From contig JAPVLO010000322.1 in the NCBI GenBank assembly GCA_027257055.1, positions 2,046,001 through 2,110,000 of the forward strand: a stretch of DNA of 64,000 bases, given 5' to 3'. The translations under genes and the position numbers were made by a program. Below the pieces are notes generated by a model, which saw only the letters and a list, made by a program, of their open reading frames with translations, did no database searches and had not been told where the DNA came from. Source of the stretch: Cephalopachus bancanus (lineage: Eukaryota > Chordata > Mammalia > Primates > Tarsiidae). Positions 61,860 through 64,000 of the stretch are shown here, piece by piece (position 1 is the first letter of the stretch; every line of letters starts with the position of its first letter).

Positions 61860-63120
61860 GCAATGACTCCCCCTGTACTCCTGCCCTCCGCACCAGGCCC
61901 GTAGCGTGCGAATGCATGCTCAGTCCCAGGCACCAGCCCCTCCCTTCAGTTCCTGGCCAGGTGGAGATGCTGCTGGCTCTGCCAGAGTGTGGTTTCCCGC
62001 CATGGGAAAGGCTGTCCAGACACCTGGGAACAGCAGGATGACTGTGCCGGGGCAGCCCCGGGGCCCACAGCTTCTCTGGGCAGACAGGAGCCTGGAGCAC
62101 ATTCCTGGGTGGAGAGCTGGATTGGCCCACCTGCACCGTGGGACTTGGCCTCCAGGTGCTGTCTGATGAGTCGACCTCATCTTACCAACCCCATTGCTTT
62201 ACTCTGTGGGTCCACTGCAGCTTCTCTTCAGCTGCTGGGCTTCCTCTCCCTGCCCCTTGGGAAACCTCTCGCACCTATCAACCAGCAGCTCTCACCCCCT
62301 TGGTTCCCCGGAGGTTGGACGGGGCGTTCTTTCACTCTGACCTGCTAAGCCCCTGCCGGTGAGCCACCTTCGGAGGTGAGGCTGGGGCCGGGCAAGGGAT
62401 GCTACGACCTGATCTCTCCATCTTGGCCAACGTTGGCCCTCAAGGAGGCAGAGGTGGGAGGGCTGATGGCCTTCTCCTTCCTGGGATCCTGGGCTGTCTC
62501 CGACCAGGGGCCAATGGAGCACTTTGGCATCAAGTGCCTTGCAGGCTGCGATGGGGGTGGGCAGGCCCAGCCCTCTCTCCACCGATGTTGGTGGGGGGCT
62601 GGGCACGGCCTTGTGGGGAGCTGGCCTGGACACGGCAGAGGCAGGGGGCTGCACTGCCTGACCTCCTGTGAGTCCAGAGGCTACAATTCTGTGATTGATT
62701 CTCCCCTCTGAGCCTCTGAGCTGCTCTCCTGGGAAAGCCGGCAGGTCTGGGTCAAGGGGAGGGAGTCTGGTATGGACCATATTCAGGGGCGGATTAGCTG
62801 GGGGAACTGCTCCCACCAGCAGGGAGGGGAGAGATAAAGCCTGTGAGCTGGAGAAGGGGGGCCCAGCACCGAGACATTCCCTCCCCTGACCCCAGGCCCG
62901 TGCAGCGCTGGTGTCTGTGGTGGGGGAGGGGGCCGCCCCCTTTCCCAGGGTACTGGCCGGCCCTGGAGCCCAGCACTTTCTCAGGCCCTTTATTAAATTT
63001 CTCAGGAGCAAGAGGGGAGGTTATCCCTCCCCTTCTTCCCCAGGCTCCCCTCCTTTTGTCTCCCTCCCCAGGAGGGTCGGGAAGGAGCTTTTCTCATTAT
63101 TGTGGTTATTAAAAAATAAA
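61860..63120. other. GC-rich intergenic DNA, no gene recognised
   Basis: A 239-codon minus-strand open frame (62292-63011) and several plus-strand frames overlap. None has a known domain, and splice-like edges are not supported. Around 63090 is TTGTGGTTATT, a RUNX-like site. Confidence 0.45.
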
Positions 63121-63280
63121 TGAGCCAGAGACAGAGACACAGAGCGAGAGACAGAGATCCTGAGAGACAGAGGCAAGCAAAGAGAGACAAAGAAAGACAG
63201 ATAGAAGAGGGAGCTGGGAAGACAGAGACAGGGAGGTAGATACAGTGAGACTGAGAGACACGGAGGAGAGATCCCGGGCA
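63121..63280. repeat. (GAGACA)n-like purine-rich tract
   Basis: About 160 bases of GAGACAGAGA-type low-complexity sequence. Confidence 0.85.
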
Positions 63281-63294
63281 GCCTGGTGTAGTGG

Positions 63295-63460
63295 GGGGAA
63301 TGGAGCTTTGGAACTCTCTGCCCCATTTCAAGTCACACCTGGTACAAAGTAGTGTGGGCTTGGGCAAGCTGCTTTATCTGCTGAACCTCAGTTTCCTCGT
63401 CTGCAAAATGGAAATAATAATCCTTAATTTGTAGTGTCACTGTGAAGCATAGAAATAATG
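63295..63460 (+). repeat. MIR SINE
   Basis: TGGGCTTGGGCAAGCTGC, CCTCAGTTTCCTCGTCTGC, AAAATGGAAATAATAATCC. Confidence 0.75.
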
Positions 63461-63467
63461 TCTGTAG

Positions 63468-63748
63468 GCAGGGCATGGTGGCTCAAGCCTATAATCCCAG
63501 CACTTTGGGAGGCTGAAGCAAGAGGATTGCCTGAGTCTAGGGGTTTGACCCCAGCCTGGGCAAATTGGTGAGACCTCCTCTCCACAATAAATCAAAAAGT
63601 TAGCCAGGTGTGGTGGTGTGTGCCTGTAGTTCCAGCTACTTGGAAGGCTGAGGTAGAAGGATTGCCTGAGCCAGAAACTGTGGTGGCTGTGAGCATGCCA
63701 CTGCACTCCAGCCACAGCAGCAGAGTGAGACTTCAACTCAAAAAAAGA
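63468..63748 (+). repeat. Alu, intermediate type
   Basis: GGCAGGGCATGGTGGCTC to GAGACTTCAACTC and an A-rich tail. Confidence 0.92.
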
Positions 63749-63760
63749 AAGAAATAACAG

Positions 63761-64000
63761 GCCAGGCGTGGTGGCTCACTCCTATAATTCCAGCACTTTG
63801 GGAGGGTGAGGTGAGAGGATTGCCTGATTCTGTGGAATCGAGACCAGCCTGGGCAACTCGGCAAGACCTCATCTCTACAATAAATCAAAAAATTAACTGG
63901 GCATGGTGACCCGTGCCTATAGTTCCAGGTTCTTAGAAAGCTGAGGTGGAAGGATCACTTGAGTCCAGCAGGTTGAGGCTGCGGTGGCCGGGAGCATGCC
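63761..64000 (+). repeat. Alu, cut by the window edge
   Basis: GGCCAGGCGTGGTGGCTCAC onward; linker AATAAATCAAAAAATTAAC as in the lineage consensus. Confidence 0.92.

Noticed and set aside
62292..63011. 239-codon open frame on the minus strand
   Set aside because: GC-rich, proline- and glycine-heavy, no known domain, overlaps open frames in other frames; long chance frames are expected here.

Overview
The window is primate nuclear DNA. It holds three protein-coding genes in a known vertebrate synteny block (human chromosome 1p34.3, here on the reverse strand): the 3' part of EPHA10 (+), all of CDCA8/Borealin (-) and all of C1orf109/AIRIM (+). Exons were placed by matching translations to the family proteins as remembered and by requiring consistent splice phase. 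CDCA8 gives an open frame of exactly 280 codons and AIRIM one of 203 codons, the human lengths as I recall them, so both look intact.

Organism: the sequence is packed with dimeric 7SL-derived Alu elements, which is a primate trait. The youngest copies are not the AluS or AluY types that dominate monkeys and apes. They share an AluJ-derived consensus with its own diagnostic changes: a lost base in the 3' GGCTGAGCC motif, the linker ATAAATCAAAAAATTAGC, an AGCTACTTGGAAGGC right arm and a CCAACTC 3' end. They also do not look like lemur or galago Alus as I recall them. A tarsier is the best fit; this is inference, not proof.

Layout. 1-8310: last eight coding exons of EPHA10 (pseudokinase domain, SAM domain, C-terminal tail) and a 2.6-kb 3' UTR. 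8310-13740: gap between the converging 3' ends of EPHA10 and CDCA8, with an L1 3' end and an old interspersed repeat. 13740-31200: CDCA8, ten coding exons read right to left, with introns full of Alus, a split MIR, old LINE and LTR pieces and a mariner transposase remnant. 31050-33800: a CpG-rich divergent promoter zone between CDCA8 and AIRIM, with CHR, CCAAT, ZNF143-like, NRF1-like and CTCF-like motifs, including what looks like a diverged second copy of the CDCA8 promoter module. 33800-42080: AIRIM, four coding exons and a 3' UTR. 42080-64000: gene desert toward the expected next gene, RSPO1, which is not reached. It holds many Alu, MIR, L2 and MER5-like copies plus two repeat-free blocks (about 47.4-50.0 kb and 55.5-56.5 kb) that look like candidate regulatory DNA.

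The genes do not form one pathway. EPHA10 is a membrane ephrin receptor with a dead kinase domain, Borealin is a chromosomal passenger complex subunit in mitosis, and AIRIM is a ribosome-maturation factor. CDCA8 and AIRIM share a divergent promoter region with proliferation-type motifs. I found no clear undescribed system. The best leads are the duplicated promoter module, a divergent pair of CTCF-like motifs around AIRIM, the repeat-free candidate enhancers and several unusual Alu structures.
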